NCBI GenBank assembly: GCA_963803245.1
Contig: CAWDLI010000018.1
Coordinates: 248,001 to 312,000 of the forward strand
Length of the DNA stretch: 64,000 bases
Direction of reading: 5' to 3'
From: JACVRW01 sp963803245
GTDB lineage: Bacteria > Actinomycetota > Thermoleophilia > Solirubrobacterales > Thermoleophilaceae
Shown: positions 57,233 through 64,000 of the stretch, piece by piece
How the letters are laid out: each line of letters opens with the position of its first letter
Numbering within the stretch: position 1 is the stretch's first letter
The notes under the pieces: generated by a model
The model's input: only the letters and a program-made list of their open reading frames with translations
What the model was told of the DNA's origin: nothing
Database searches by the model: none
Translations under genes and position numbers: made by a program

Positions 57233-58405
57233 TCAGCCGCAGCACCAGCCGTCCACCCGGGGGAACGCCGAGCGGTCCTCGCCCGGGTCGAGCTGCTCGG
57301 TGATCCGCGAGAAGGTGATCACCCGCCGCGCACCCGGCACCCCGCGACGCGCGCCGGGCGAGCCGATGAAGACCCATTGGTCGGCATCGCGCCACGCGGC
57401 CAGGAGCCAGCGGCCGTCGGGCGACCAGGCGAGCCCGGAGAAGCGCCCCTCGCCGTCGAAGAGCGTTCGGGGCGCCCGCTGGGCGCGAGTCAGGGAGATG
57501 CCCAGCACCCCGTCCCGCGCGCCCGCGACCGCCACGCTCCGGCCGGAGGGGTGGACGGCCATCACCCGCTCCCCGGCGCCGGGCGCCAGCCCGCGCACCG
57601 GGCCCGGGGCTCCGTCGCGGTCGTAGGTGCGCACGCCGGCCGGGGTCAGCGCCACCAGCCGGTCGCCGCGCTTGCTCCACTGCAGCGCGGTCGGCCGCTC
57701 ACGCGCGGGAGCGGTCCAGAGCACCCGCCCGCCGTACACGTCCCGGGTCACGATGCTCCCGGCGGCCGTCACGTAGCTCAGCACGTACCCCGGGCCGGGG
57801 CGCCAGGCGGGGGTGACCGGAGCCACCGCTCCGGCCACGCGGTGATCGCCGAGCCCGTTGCCGGTCACGAGACGCAGCTCGCGGCCCTCCAGGTAGGCGA
57901 CCCGGTAGCCGTCGCCGGTGGACCAGGCCGGATGGCTCACGGCCCCGGGCCTGACGATCGACCAGCGCACGGTTCCATCCGGCTCGACGGCGTAGAGCCG
58001 TCTCCCGCGCGCGGTCACTATGTAGAGGCCGCGCGGCGACCATCCGGCGCTCGAGTAGTCGCCCAGGCGGCGCAGCGAGCCGTCGTCGTTCACCACCCAG
58101 CTGCCGGCGCCGGAGCTCACGAGCAAGCGCCCCTCGGCGGGAAGGCGCGACAGCGTCGGCTCCGAGTCGAGCCGGTCGCCGATCCAGCGGCGCACGTCCG
58201 CTCCCGCGGGGCTGAGAACCGTGCCGAGCGCCGTCAGCGCAAGCGCCAGCGCGAGCGCGGGCCTCAGCAGCCCACCCCGGCGTGCGGGGACCGGAGCGGC
58301 CTCGGCCTGCGCGGCGTGGAGCACGCGGAGCGTGCGCTCCGCGGCCTCCCGCTCGCCGGGCACGGGGCGCTCGCGCAGCGCGCGTCGCAGCTCGCGCTCG
58401 GTCAT
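57233..58405 (-). CDS. Membrane beta-propeller partner of an ECF sigma factor (putative anti-sigma)
   Basis: 390 aa. A short cytoplasmic segment (~1-45, rich in R/E: ELRRALRERPVPGEREAAER), one membrane segment (GGLLRPALALALALTALGTVL) and an external TolB/WD-like propeller (GSWVVNDDGSLRRLGDYSSA, GLAWSPDGRWLLAAWRDADQ). ATG 58405 overlaps the sigma-factor stop (ATGA), so the pair is co-translated. By position it should restrain the sigma factor, though no zinc-finger anti-sigma motif is present. The propeller would be the sensor. Confidence 0.78.
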   Translation of the reverse strand: MTERELRRALRERPVPGEREAAERTLRVLHAAQAEAAPVPARRGGLLRPALALALALTALGTVLSPAGADVRRWIGDRLDSEPTLSRLPAEGRLLVSSGAGSWVVNDDGSLRRLGDYSSAGWSPRGLYIVTARGRRLYAVEPDGTVRWSIVRPGAVSHPAWSTGDGYRVAYLEGRELRLVTGNGLGDHRVAGAVAPVTPAWRPGPGYVLSYVTAAGSIVTRDVYGGRVLWTAPARERPTALQWSKRGDRLVALTPAGVRTYDRDGAPGPVRGLAPGAGERVMAVHPSGRSVAVAGARDGVLGISLTRAQRAPRTLFDGEGRFSGLAWSPDGRWLLAAWRDADQWVFIGSPGARRGVPGARRVITFSRITEQLDPGEDRSAFPRVDGWCCG

Positions 58406-58971
58406 CCCTCGTCCTCCAGCGCACCCGCCAGGCGATCGAGGGCTCGGCGAAGGCGCGAGTTCACGGTGCCGCGGGGGATTCCGAGCGTGCGGGCGATCTC
58501 GCCGGGCGTGCAGTCGAGCAGGTAGCGCAGCACCACCGCCGCCCGCTGCTCGGGCGCGAGCTCGGCAAGCGCTCCGAGCAGCTGATCGGAGATCTCGGGT
58601 GCGTGGCTCGGGGCCTCGACCCGGTCGGCCAGCTCCGCCCCCACCTCGCGGCGGAGCGTGCGGGCACGCGCGAAGTCGATCGCCCGGTTGACCACGATCC
58701 GGTTGATCCAGGGAGCGAACGGGCGCCGTCCGTCGAAGCGGTCGAGCGCCCGCACCGCCGCGAGAAACGCCTCCTGGGCGATGTCCTCGGCGGCGGCCGC
58801 GTCGTGGACGATGTAGTAGGCCGAGCGGAACGCGGCGGGCCAGTGCAACTTGAACAGCGCCTCGAGCGCCTCGCTGGAGCCGCCCTGGGCGGCGCGCACG
58901 AGTCGCCGCTCCGCCGCGCGGCCGGCCTGGCGCGCGTCTTCACCCGCGCCGGCCGGCGCGGGTCGGATCAT
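58402..58971 (-). CDS. ECF-family RNA polymerase sigma factor
   Basis: 189 aa. Sigma region 2 (ALFKLHWPAAFRSAYYIVHD, AEDIAQEAFLAAVRALDRF and RPFAPWINRIVVNRAIDFAR) and region 4 (LAELAPEQRAAVVLRYLLDC, TPGEIARTLGIPRGTVNSRL) are complete, with a short linker. I chose ATG 58971; GTG 59025 would add 18 residues. The divergent region upstream has nested inverted repeats (59033-59091). Targets are unknown; its own promoter may be one of them. Confidence 0.9.
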   Translation of the reverse strand: MIRPAPAGAGEDARQAGRAAERRLVRAAQGGSSEALEALFKLHWPAAFRSAYYIVHDAAAAEDIAQEAFLAAVRALDRFDGRRPFAPWINRIVVNRAIDFARARTLRREVGAELADRVEAPSHAPEISDQLLGALAELAPEQRAAVVLRYLLDCTPGEIARTLGIPRGTVNSRLRRALDRLAGALEDEG

Positions 58972-59032
58972 CGTCAGGAGCCGCTCGGCGCGCACGCTGG
59001 CTGTGGAGCCTCTCACTCCGGTCACTGCGCGT

Positions 59033-59091
59033 CATTACGTACTAGCCACGGACAGAGGTCCTATGGCGAGATGCGCGGACCTGACGTAATG
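59033..59091. promoter_or_regulatory. Nested inverted repeats in the ECF sigma divergent region
   Basis: CATTACGT (59033-59040) pairs with ACGTAATG (59084-59091), and AGGTCC (59057-59062) pairs with GGACCT (59077-59082). The arms are perfect. The whole structure sits between the sigma gene and the divergent small gene. It may hold two divergent promoters or an operator pair. Confidence 0.55.
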
Positions 59092-59139
59092 TGGAAAGCC
59101 AGCGGCGTTGTGAGCCTGTCTCGCCGCGAAAACCCAAGG

Positions 59140-59484
59140 ATGGAACGAGACAGAGTGATCACCACGTCGGCGCTGACACACCCCGTCAGACCCGTTCGCG
59201 CGCGCGGTCGCTTCGTGCGCGAACGCGAGCGGGCGATCGCCTCTCTGATCGGTTGCCGGCAGATGGCGGGTGAGTGCCTCGAGGTCGAGGTGCGCCCCGA
59301 CATCGCGATCCTCTGGGGCGGGGATATTCCGCTCGCGGCTCGCTTGGGGGCGAGCATGCTGGTCCGCCGCGGCGGGGACGCTCAGTCGCGAGTCGCGATC
59401 GAGATGGCGGCCCGCGCCGAAGGCCTGGTCGTCGAGACCATGGGCGAGCAGCGCCTCTGGAAGCTGCTCGGCGTGCCGAGCTAG
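59140..59484 (+). CDS. Small conserved hypothetical protein
   Basis: 114 aa, soluble, mixed alpha/beta: RVITTSALTHPVRPVRARGR, ERERAIASLIGCRQMAGECL, EVEVRPDIAILWGGDIPLAA and VVETMGEQRLWKLLGVPS. The first half is basic. No domain is recognised. It is divergent from the sigma factor gene and could be in its regulon. ATG 59140 is the first good start; GTG 59109 would add residues. The end overlaps the next gene by 4 bp in convergent orientation. Confidence 0.6.
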   Translation: MERDRVITTSALTHPVRPVRARGRFVRERERAIASLIGCRQMAGECLEVEVRPDIAILWGGDIPLAARLGASMLVRRGGDAQSRVAIEMAARAEGLVVETMGEQRLWKLLGVPS

Positions 59485-59981
59485 CCGCCTCGCCGCCCGT
59501 AGAAGTGCACCAGCGACAGCGCCAGTCCGCGGCGCTCGTAGAAGCGCAGCGCCCGCTCGTTGGTCGCCACGGCCCCCACGAAGACGTCGCGCACGCCGAT
59601 GCGGTCGAGCTCCGTGTCCACCGCGTCCATCAGGCCGGTGCCCAGGCCACGGCCGCGCGAGCCGGGAGCCACGCTCAGCGTCTCGATGATCGCGACCCGC
59701 TCGTCGGTGGACCACGTGTCGTCGCCCGTCTCGATGAGGACCAGCGCGTAGCCCAGCGGCCGGTCCCCGGACTCCGCCACCAGGACGAACGAGCCCGGCC
59801 GGGCGAGCCACTGGTCGTACTCCGCGCGCCTGCGGCGCCAGGAGTCCTCGGGGGAGCGAATCCGCGGCAGGGTCGGCGACACCTCTCCGTGATGCGCCAG
59901 CAGGGCCTCCCACAACGGCCGCACCAGCTCGATGTCCGCCGGGTCGAGCCGCCTGATGGTCACGTCCGCCTCCCCGGCCAC
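59481..59981 (-). CDS. GNAT-family N-acetyltransferase
   Basis: 166 aa. VTIRRLDPADIELVRPLWEA, then AIIETLSVAPGSRGRGLGTG (acetyl-CoA loop RGRGLG) and NERALRFYERRGLALSLVHF (motif B) define the fold. A conserved basic tail YGRRGG ends the protein. GTG 59981. The acceptor is unknown. Upstream (59982-60111) lies a 12-bp-stem hairpin that ends the small secreted gene. Confidence 0.84.
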   Translation of the reverse strand: MAGEADVTIRRLDPADIELVRPLWEALLAHHGEVSPTLPRIRSPEDSWRRRRAEYDQWLARPGSFVLVAESGDRPLGYALVLIETGDDTWSTDERVAIIETLSVAPGSRGRGLGTGLMDAVDTELDRIGVRDVFVGAVATNERALRFYERRGLALSLVHFYGRRGG

Positions 59982-60016
59982 GCCGGCATCGTCGCACGGC
60001 CGTGAACGGGCTAGCG

Positions 60017-60044
60017 CCGCGGCGGGGACCCCTCCCCGCCGCGG
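60017..60044. terminator. Perfect 12-bp-stem hairpin
   Basis: CCGCGGCGGGGA (60017-60028), loop CCCC, TCCCCGCCGCGG (60033-60044). It lies 68 bp downstream of the small secreted-peptide gene (minus strand) and 36 bp upstream of the GNAT start. No T tract, but its stability suits transcription arrest. Confidence 0.55.
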
Positions 60045-60111
60045 GCTGCCGAGCGACCATCCCTAGACGCTTGCTACGTACCCCTGCGGACTCCGGCGGC
60101 CGGCGCCGAGC

Positions 60112-60285
60112 TCAGTGCGAGCTGCGGTGCGAGACCGTGGCCGGAGCCCGGCCGTCCATCTTCACGGAGAAGTTCGTCGGGCTCGCCGAGGCCGGGACAT
60201 CGACCTCGGAGGCCTGCGGGTTGGCGGACGTCGTGAGCACCAGGACGACTGCCAGCAGGACCGTGAACGTGGAGCGGCGGGGCAT
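60112..60285 (-). CDS. Putative 57-aa secreted peptide
   Basis: Translation from ATG 60285 gives MPRRSTFTVLLAVVLVLTTS, a plausible signal peptide, then NPQASEVDVPASASPTNFSV and a basic end (MDGRAPATVSHRSSH). It would yield a mature peptide of about 32 residues. The -10-like ACCGTA (60292-60297; TACGGT on the minus strand) lies 6 nt upstream, and a 12-bp hairpin follows. Both support a real gene, but it is too short for a firm call. Confidence 0.45.
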   Translation of the reverse strand: MPRRSTFTVLLAVVLVLTTSANPQASEVDVPASASPTNFSVKMDGRAPATVSHRSSH

Positions 60286-60394
60286 GTCTCGACCGTAGGT
60301 TCGATCCCCCGATCGCGCTCGCGGTGAGGCGCTGTTGCCAAGCTTTCCGCGCTGAACCTGCGGGCTTCTTGACGTGCGCGCCGCTCGCGGGCGG

Positions 60395-61006
60395 TCAGTC
60401 GGTCACGAGGTGCAGCGCATCGGCCGCCGCGAGTGCCCCGGCCAGGGAGCCCACGAGCAGGCCGCCAAGCTCGGGCGCCTCCATGTCGCGGTGCTCGAGC
60501 CAGTCGAGGATCGCCCCGTCCATGAACCAGAGCCACGCCCGCACGGCGGTGCGCGCCTTGGCCGGCGGAGCGGACCCGGCGCCCAGGCCCTCGAGGATCC
60601 GCTCGGACGTGCGGATGCGCATCTCCTGCACCAGCGAGCGGGCGTCGTCCGCGCTGCCGGCGCTCTCGATCAGCCGCCTGTAGGCCGATGCGTTCTCCTC
60701 GACCCAGCCGAGGTACGCCGTGATGCTGAACTGAAGGGCCTCGAGCGGCGGCAGCGAGGGATCGGGCTCGGTGCGCCGCGCCACCTCCTCCGCCGCCGCC
60801 TGGAACGCCCCCACGAAGTAGTCGCGCTTGCTCGGGAAGTAGTGGTAGAGCAGGGCCTTCGAGATGCCGGCCTCGCGGGCGATGCGGGCCATCGAGAGCT
60901 CGTCGTACGAGTAGCGGGCAAAGAGGTCCGCGCCGAGCGCCAGCAGCTGCGCCCTGCGCTCGTCCAGCTGCATGCGCCTGTATGCGGGCTGCTTCACCAC
61001 ATGCAT
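60395..61006 (-). CDS. TetR-family regulator
   Basis: 203 aa. RRAQLLALGADLFARYSYDE, SMARIAREAGISKALLYHYF and PSKRDYFVGAFQAAAEEVAR give the classic TetR N domain, with the HTH recognition helix SKALLYHYF. A ligand domain follows, ending near ADALHLVTD. ATG 61006 was chosen over the long open frame. It is divergent from the DUF2339 gene, and the 74-bp region between holds two GACCNNNGGTC half-palindromes. Autoregulation and control of the DUF2339 gene are likely. Confidence 0.88.
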   Translation of the reverse strand: MHVVKQPAYRRMQLDERRAQLLALGADLFARYSYDELSMARIAREAGISKALLYHYFPSKRDYFVGAFQAAAEEVARRTEPDPSLPPLEALQFSITAYLGWVEENASAYRRLIESAGSADDARSLVQEMRIRTSERILEGLGAGSAPPAKARTAVRAWLWFMDGAILDWLEHRDMEAPELGGLLVGSLAGALAAADALHLVTD

Positions 61007-61018
61007 CCTAGTTGCTTC

Positions 61019-61033
61019 TTGACCGTTGGTCGA
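61019..61033. promoter_or_regulatory. TetR operator 1
   Basis: TTGACCGTTGGTCGA, with the palindromic core GACC-GTT-GGTC. TTGACC (61019-61024) could be the -35 of the DUF2339 gene (TACGTT at 61042-61047, 17 bp spacing), and it lies just upstream of the TetR gene start. Confidence 0.65.
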
Positions 61034-61051
61034 TAGTGGGTTACGTTGTTG

Positions 61052-61066
61052 TCGACCGATGGTCAA
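61052..61066. promoter_or_regulatory. TetR operator 2
   Basis: TCGACCGATGGTCAA, core GACC-GAT-GGTC; an inverted copy of operator 1, 33 bp centre to centre. On the minus strand it starts TTGACC, a -35 for the TetR gene. Confidence 0.65.
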
Positions 61067-61079
61067 CAAGGGAGGCCAA

Positions 61080-63122
61080 GTGACCGCAGCAGAACGAATC
61101 GAGGCCCTGGAGACCCGCGTGCGCGCGCTCGAGGCGCACACGGGCGTCGCGCCTGCCCGCACCCTCCGTCCGGCGCCGGAGCGCCTTTCGGCCCTGAAGC
61201 CGGTGCCGTTGCCCCGGCGTGCGGAACGCCCGCCGCCCCGACCGGCACCGAGGCAGTCGCTCGAGGACCTGCTCGGGGGACGCGTGCTCGCCTGGGTCGG
61301 AGGCGCGGCGATCGTTCTGGGGCTCGCCTTCCTCTTCGCGCTCGCGATATCCCGCGGCTGGATCGACGAGACGGCGCGCGCGCTTCTCGCCGGGACTGCG
61401 TCGGCGGGACTGTTCGCGCTCGGTGTCTGGCTGCACGAGCGGAAGGCGCGCACCGACACCGCGCTCGCCGCCACGGCGGCCGGCATCGCGGGACTGTTCG
61501 CGACCGTGACCGTCGCGGGTCAGGTGTACGACCTGCTGCCGCTCTCGGTCACGCTGGCCGCCGCGTTGGGGGTCGGGGCCACCGGCACGTGCTTCGCGCT
61601 GCGCTGGGACTCGCGCGGAATCGCCGCGCTCGGCCTGGCGGGGGCGCTGCTCGCGCCCGTGCTGGCGGGCGCCTCCGAGGAGGGTTCGAGCGTCGCGCTC
61701 GTGTTCGTCGCGTTCGCCTGCTCGACCGCGGTCGTGCTCCACAAGCGTTGGGGCTGGCTGTCCCTCGTCACCTTCGCGGTGGCCACTCCCCAGTGGGCCT
61801 ACTGGCTGCTGACCGAGCCCTCCCAGGCGTCCATCCTGGTCGTCGTCGCCTGCTTCGGCGCGCTCGGGGTCATCGCCGCCGTGGGCTACGAGCTGCGCCA
61901 GGACGAGCCGGCGCTCCGGCCCAGCTCGGCGTTCCTGCTCGGCCTGAACGCGCTGGTGGTGGGTTACGCGGGCTGGGGCGCTCTGTACGTGACCGACCAC
62001 CCCACCACCGCGAAGCTCTTCCTCGCCGGACTTGCCGCGGTGCACGTGGCGGCCGGCCTGCGCCGCGGGCCGCTCGCGCGCATGTCGGATGACCTCGCGC
62101 TGCTCTCGCTCTCCATCGGCGTGATCCTCGCCAACGTGGTCGCGGCGCTGGTGCTCGACGGCGTGGCCCTCGCCGGCCTGCTCGCGGCCTCGAGCGTGGG
62201 CTTCGCGCTGCTCGCCCGGCAGGTGCACGGCGGCCGCCAGGAGGCCGCGGTGGCGCTCGGGCTCGGCGGTCACCTCGCGCTCACGGCCGTCCAGGCGGTC
62301 ATGCTCGCGCCGCCGGACGCGATCGGCGGCGCCTCGATAGCCGCCCCCGGAGCGGCCGCGCTGATCGCGCTTGCGGCCGCCTGTCTGGTGTCCGCAAGGA
62401 TCGCGGGAGCCGGACGTCCGGAGTGGCGCGTTGCGCTCGACGTGACCGGGCTCGCCACGGTCGCGTACCTCACCGCGACGAGCCTCGAGGGCACGGCGCT
62501 CGCGTGCGCGTGGGCAATGGAGGCCGCGGTGCTCGCCAGGATCGCCGCCCATGCCAAGGACAAGGTCGCCGCGGGCGCGTCGCTGTGCTTCGCGCTCGGC
62601 GCTGCCTTCCAGACGCTCGTGTTCGAGGCGCCGCCCGAGACCCTGCTCTACGGGCTCCCCGAGGTCGGACCGGCCGTGCTGGCGCTCGGCGCGCTGGCGC
62701 TCGCGTTGGGCGTCCAGGCCAGGCAGGCGCGTGCGTTCGACCCGGCCGCCGCCGAGTGGCTCGAGGCCGCCACCGCGGCGGTGGTGCTCTACCTCGCGTC
62801 GGCGCTGATCGTCACGCCGTTCGAGTCCGGTAGCGAGCAGGGCCAGGCGGCGCTCAGCGTCTTCTGGGGCCTGACCGGACTGGGCGCGCTGGTGGCCGGC
62901 CTGGTTCGCGACGAGCGCTCGCTGCGGCTGGGCGGCCTGAGCGTCCTGCTCCTGGCTGTCGGCAAGGTGTTCCTGTTCGACCTCGCCACGCTCGACTCGA
63001 TGTACCGGGTCGCATCGTTCGTGGGGCTCGGCGTTCTCCTGCTCCTCGCCGCGTTCGTCTGGCAGCGCGTGCGCCCGCGGGCGCTGCCCGACTTCCGCGA
63101 CATCGCGGAGGGGGTCAGGTAG
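61080..63122 (+). CDS. DUF2339 multi-pass membrane protein
   Basis: 680 aa. A short N-terminal coiled coil (AAERIEALETRVRALEAHTG) and a Pro/Arg linker precede about 15-16 membrane segments, starting GGRVLAWVGGAAIVLGLAFL (the conserved GGRVLAWVGG motif). LGTASAGLFALGVWL and IAALGLAGALLAPVL follow the DUF2339 pattern. The function of this family is unknown. GTG 61080 has GGGAGG 6 nt upstream. It is probably repressed by the divergent TetR. The C terminus ends on the cytoplasmic side (VWQRVRPRALPDFRDIAEG). It converges on the GXGXG gene with 3 bp between. Confidence 0.85.
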   Translation: MTAAERIEALETRVRALEAHTGVAPARTLRPAPERLSALKPVPLPRRAERPPPRPAPRQSLEDLLGGRVLAWVGGAAIVLGLAFLFALAISRGWIDETARALLAGTASAGLFALGVWLHERKARTDTALAATAAGIAGLFATVTVAGQVYDLLPLSVTLAAALGVGATGTCFALRWDSRGIAALGLAGALLAPVLAGASEEGSSVALVFVAFACSTAVVLHKRWGWLSLVTFAVATPQWAYWLLTEPSQASILVVVACFGALGVIAAVGYELRQDEPALRPSSAFLLGLNALVVGYAGWGALYVTDHPTTAKLFLAGLAAVHVAAGLRRGPLARMSDDLALLSLSIGVILANVVAALVLDGVALAGLLAASSVGFALLARQVHGGRQEAAVALGLGGHLALTAVQAVMLAPPDAIGGASIAAPGAAALIALAAACLVSARIAGAGRPEWRVALDVTGLATVAYLTATSLEGTALACAWAMEAAVLARIAAHAKDKVAAGASLCFALGAAFQTLVFEAPPETLLYGLPEVGPAVLALGALALALGVQARQARAFDPAAAEWLEAATAAVVLYLASALIVTPFESGSEQGQAALSVFWGLTGLGALVAGLVRDERSLRLGGLSVLLLAVGKVFLFDLATLDSMYRVASFVGLGVLLLLAAFVWQRVRPRALPDFRDIAEGVR

Positions 63123-63125
63123 CGG

Positions 63126-64000
63126 CTACTCCGTCGAGACCGACGGATCGGTCTGCTCGGGCTCTGGCACTGCCATCAGGAAGTGCGCCGTGGCGTCAGC
63201 GGCGAGCGCGCCGATCCGGTGCGCCTCGCCGTCCTGGCCGGTCGCGCGCAGCTCGTCCGCGTACCAGCCGAGCAGCTCCTCCACGTCGAGCACCCCCTGC
63301 GCGTCGAGGCCCTCGAGGGACACCTTCGCCCCCTTGCCCCGCCGGCGCTCGAGCGCCTCGCGGTCCAGTCGCCAGTCGGAATTCACGCGCAGGTAGACCC
63401 TGCCGCCCGTCTGGCCCGCGCAGAACCAGGGCCCCGGGTCGCCCAGCACCACGGCGCGGCCGTCGGTCATGTACTCGAAGGCGAACCCCTTGATGTTCGC
63501 GCGGTTCGCAAGGCACCCCAGCGAGTCGTCGAGGGGCGCCGGGGGCTCGCCGGCGATCACCACGTCGGCACCCGAGAGCCGGATGCAGAAGCGCGAGTCG
63601 GCATCGCCCTGCACGAACAGACGCCCGCGCTGCGCCCCGTACGCGAAGGACTTGCCCACCGACCCGTTCACGCGACGACCGAGGCGGTTGAGCCCCTTCA
63701 GCACCGACACCTTCCCGCCGAGCATCGTCTTGCCCACGCCGTCCTGGGCGCCGCCCTCCACCGTGATGTCCACGCCGTCGACGCTGAACGCGCCGAGGCC
63801 CTGGCCGCCGATCGAGCCGCCGTCGAAGCGGAGCGCGGCCGGCTCGTCGTCCTCGGCCGGCAGCCCGCCCGCGGCGATGCGGCGCCGGGCCAGCCGCCCC
63901 GCGAGCTTCGTCCCGAGCGCGCGGTCGTCCGAGGCCACGGTGGCGAGCATGCGGAGCGGGCGCCCGGCGATCAGGCCGGCCGCCTCGCGCTCGTCGGGCG
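63126..64000 (-). CDS. Glutamate-synthase-type GXGXG-domain protein (5' part beyond the right edge)
   Basis: The last ~291 codons are present and the frame is open to the right edge, so the start lies outside. GGSIGGQGLGAFSVDGVDIT, GGAQDGVGKTMLGGKVSVLK and RRVNGSVGKSFAYGAQRGRL match the right-handed helix (GXGXG domain) at the C terminus of glutamate synthase large subunits and of related GlxB-type proteins. No Fe-S cysteines are in this part. The last ~90 residues (WRLDREALERRRGKGAKVSL) extend beyond the usual end. Whether it is a full GltB or a stand-alone GXGXG protein depends on the missing part. Confidence 0.75.
   Translation of the reverse strand, partial: PDEREAAGLIAGRPLRMLATVASDDRALGTKLAGRLARRRIAAGGLPAEDDEPAALRFDGGSIGGQGLGAFSVDGVDITVEGGAQDGVGKTMLGGKVSVLKGLNRLGRRVNGSVGKSFAYGAQRGRLFVQGDADSRFCIRLSGADVVIAGEPPAPLDDSLGCLANRANIKGFAFEYMTDGRAVVLGDPGPWFCAGQTGGRVYLRVNSDWRLDREALERRRGKGAKVSLEGLDAQGVLDVEELLGWYADELRATGQDGEAHRIGALAADATAHFLMAVPEPEQTDPSVSTE

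Noticed and set aside
60290..60320. GGTTCGATCCCC, which looks like a tRNA T-arm
   Set aside because: No acceptor stem, D-arm or anticodon arm can be folded in the 70 nt on either side, so no tRNA is present.

Overview
The window reads as a chromosomal segment of a very GC-rich actinobacterium. Evidence includes GTG starts, dense overlapping gene pairs, a CysO-type sulfur carrier, a MarP-like membrane protease, AddA/AddB-like nucleases, WS/DGAT and DUF2339. Several paralogous secreted beta-propeller and lysyl-oxidase-like proteins would suit a member of the class Thermoleophilia (Solirubrobacterales-like). That placement is inference; no rRNA or other phylogenetic marker lies in the window. 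I found no tRNA, rRNA, CRISPR array, transposase, phage gene or plasmid function, so this looks like core chromosome rather than an island.

Layout. 0-4 kb holds a protein-bound cysteine pathway on the minus strand: a rhodanese-MoeB fusion, CysO and a CysM-like cysteine synthase, with a GNAT and a cupin in between. An identical palindromic promoter motif precedes cysM and the moeB transcript. 4.4-7.4 kb holds a SnoaL-like protein, a LuxR/NarL two-component pair, a GNAT and a SCO1-like protein. 7.4-18.5 kb is an iron-sulfur and iron block: sufR-sufC-sufD-sufS-sufU on the plus strand, then a minus-strand ferric iron ABC transporter with GH20 and glutaredoxin-like genes, then sufB, split off 5.6 kb away. 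SufB diverges from the iron-binding-protein gene across a perfect 16-bp palindrome. 18.7-31.5 kb holds secreted or metabolic genes: an S15-like hydrolase, a SpoIIM-like membrane protein, ispH, a frameshifted M28 peptidase, WS/DGAT, a lipoate ligase-like gene, DUF59, fxsA, a HAD phosphatase, a TetR regulator and a PPOX-fold protein. 31.7-35.5 kb is a three-gene prepilin operon. 35.4-46.4 kb holds hydrolases, an AddA/AddB helicase-nuclease pair, an SDR and a metallophosphoesterase. 46.4-55 kb holds topB, an FAD oxidoreductase, a lysyl-oxidase-like protein, a MarP-like protease, a class B PBP and a lipoprotein. 55-64 kb holds FHA and zinc-ribbon proteins, an ECF sigma factor with a beta-propeller membrane partner, a TetR/DUF2339 divergent pair and the C-terminal part of a glutamate-synthase-type protein that runs off the right edge.

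Genes appear to cooperate in three places. Sulfur: MoeB activates CysO, the rhodanese domain could supply sulfur, and CysM would use the CysO thiocarboxylate. Iron: SufR-controlled cluster assembly sits beside ferric uptake and a probable iron box. Regulation: many first genes carry TANNNT only 6-10 nt before the start codon, which implies widespread leaderless transcription.

Non-coding structure worth attention: two 47-bp palindromes 31 kb apart between convergent genes; three copies of a 37-38-nt palindromic repeat, one of which forms the C-terminal coding tail of a gene; an A8/T8 inverted repeat; and operator-like inverted repeats at the suf, iron, ECF-sigma and TetR promoters.
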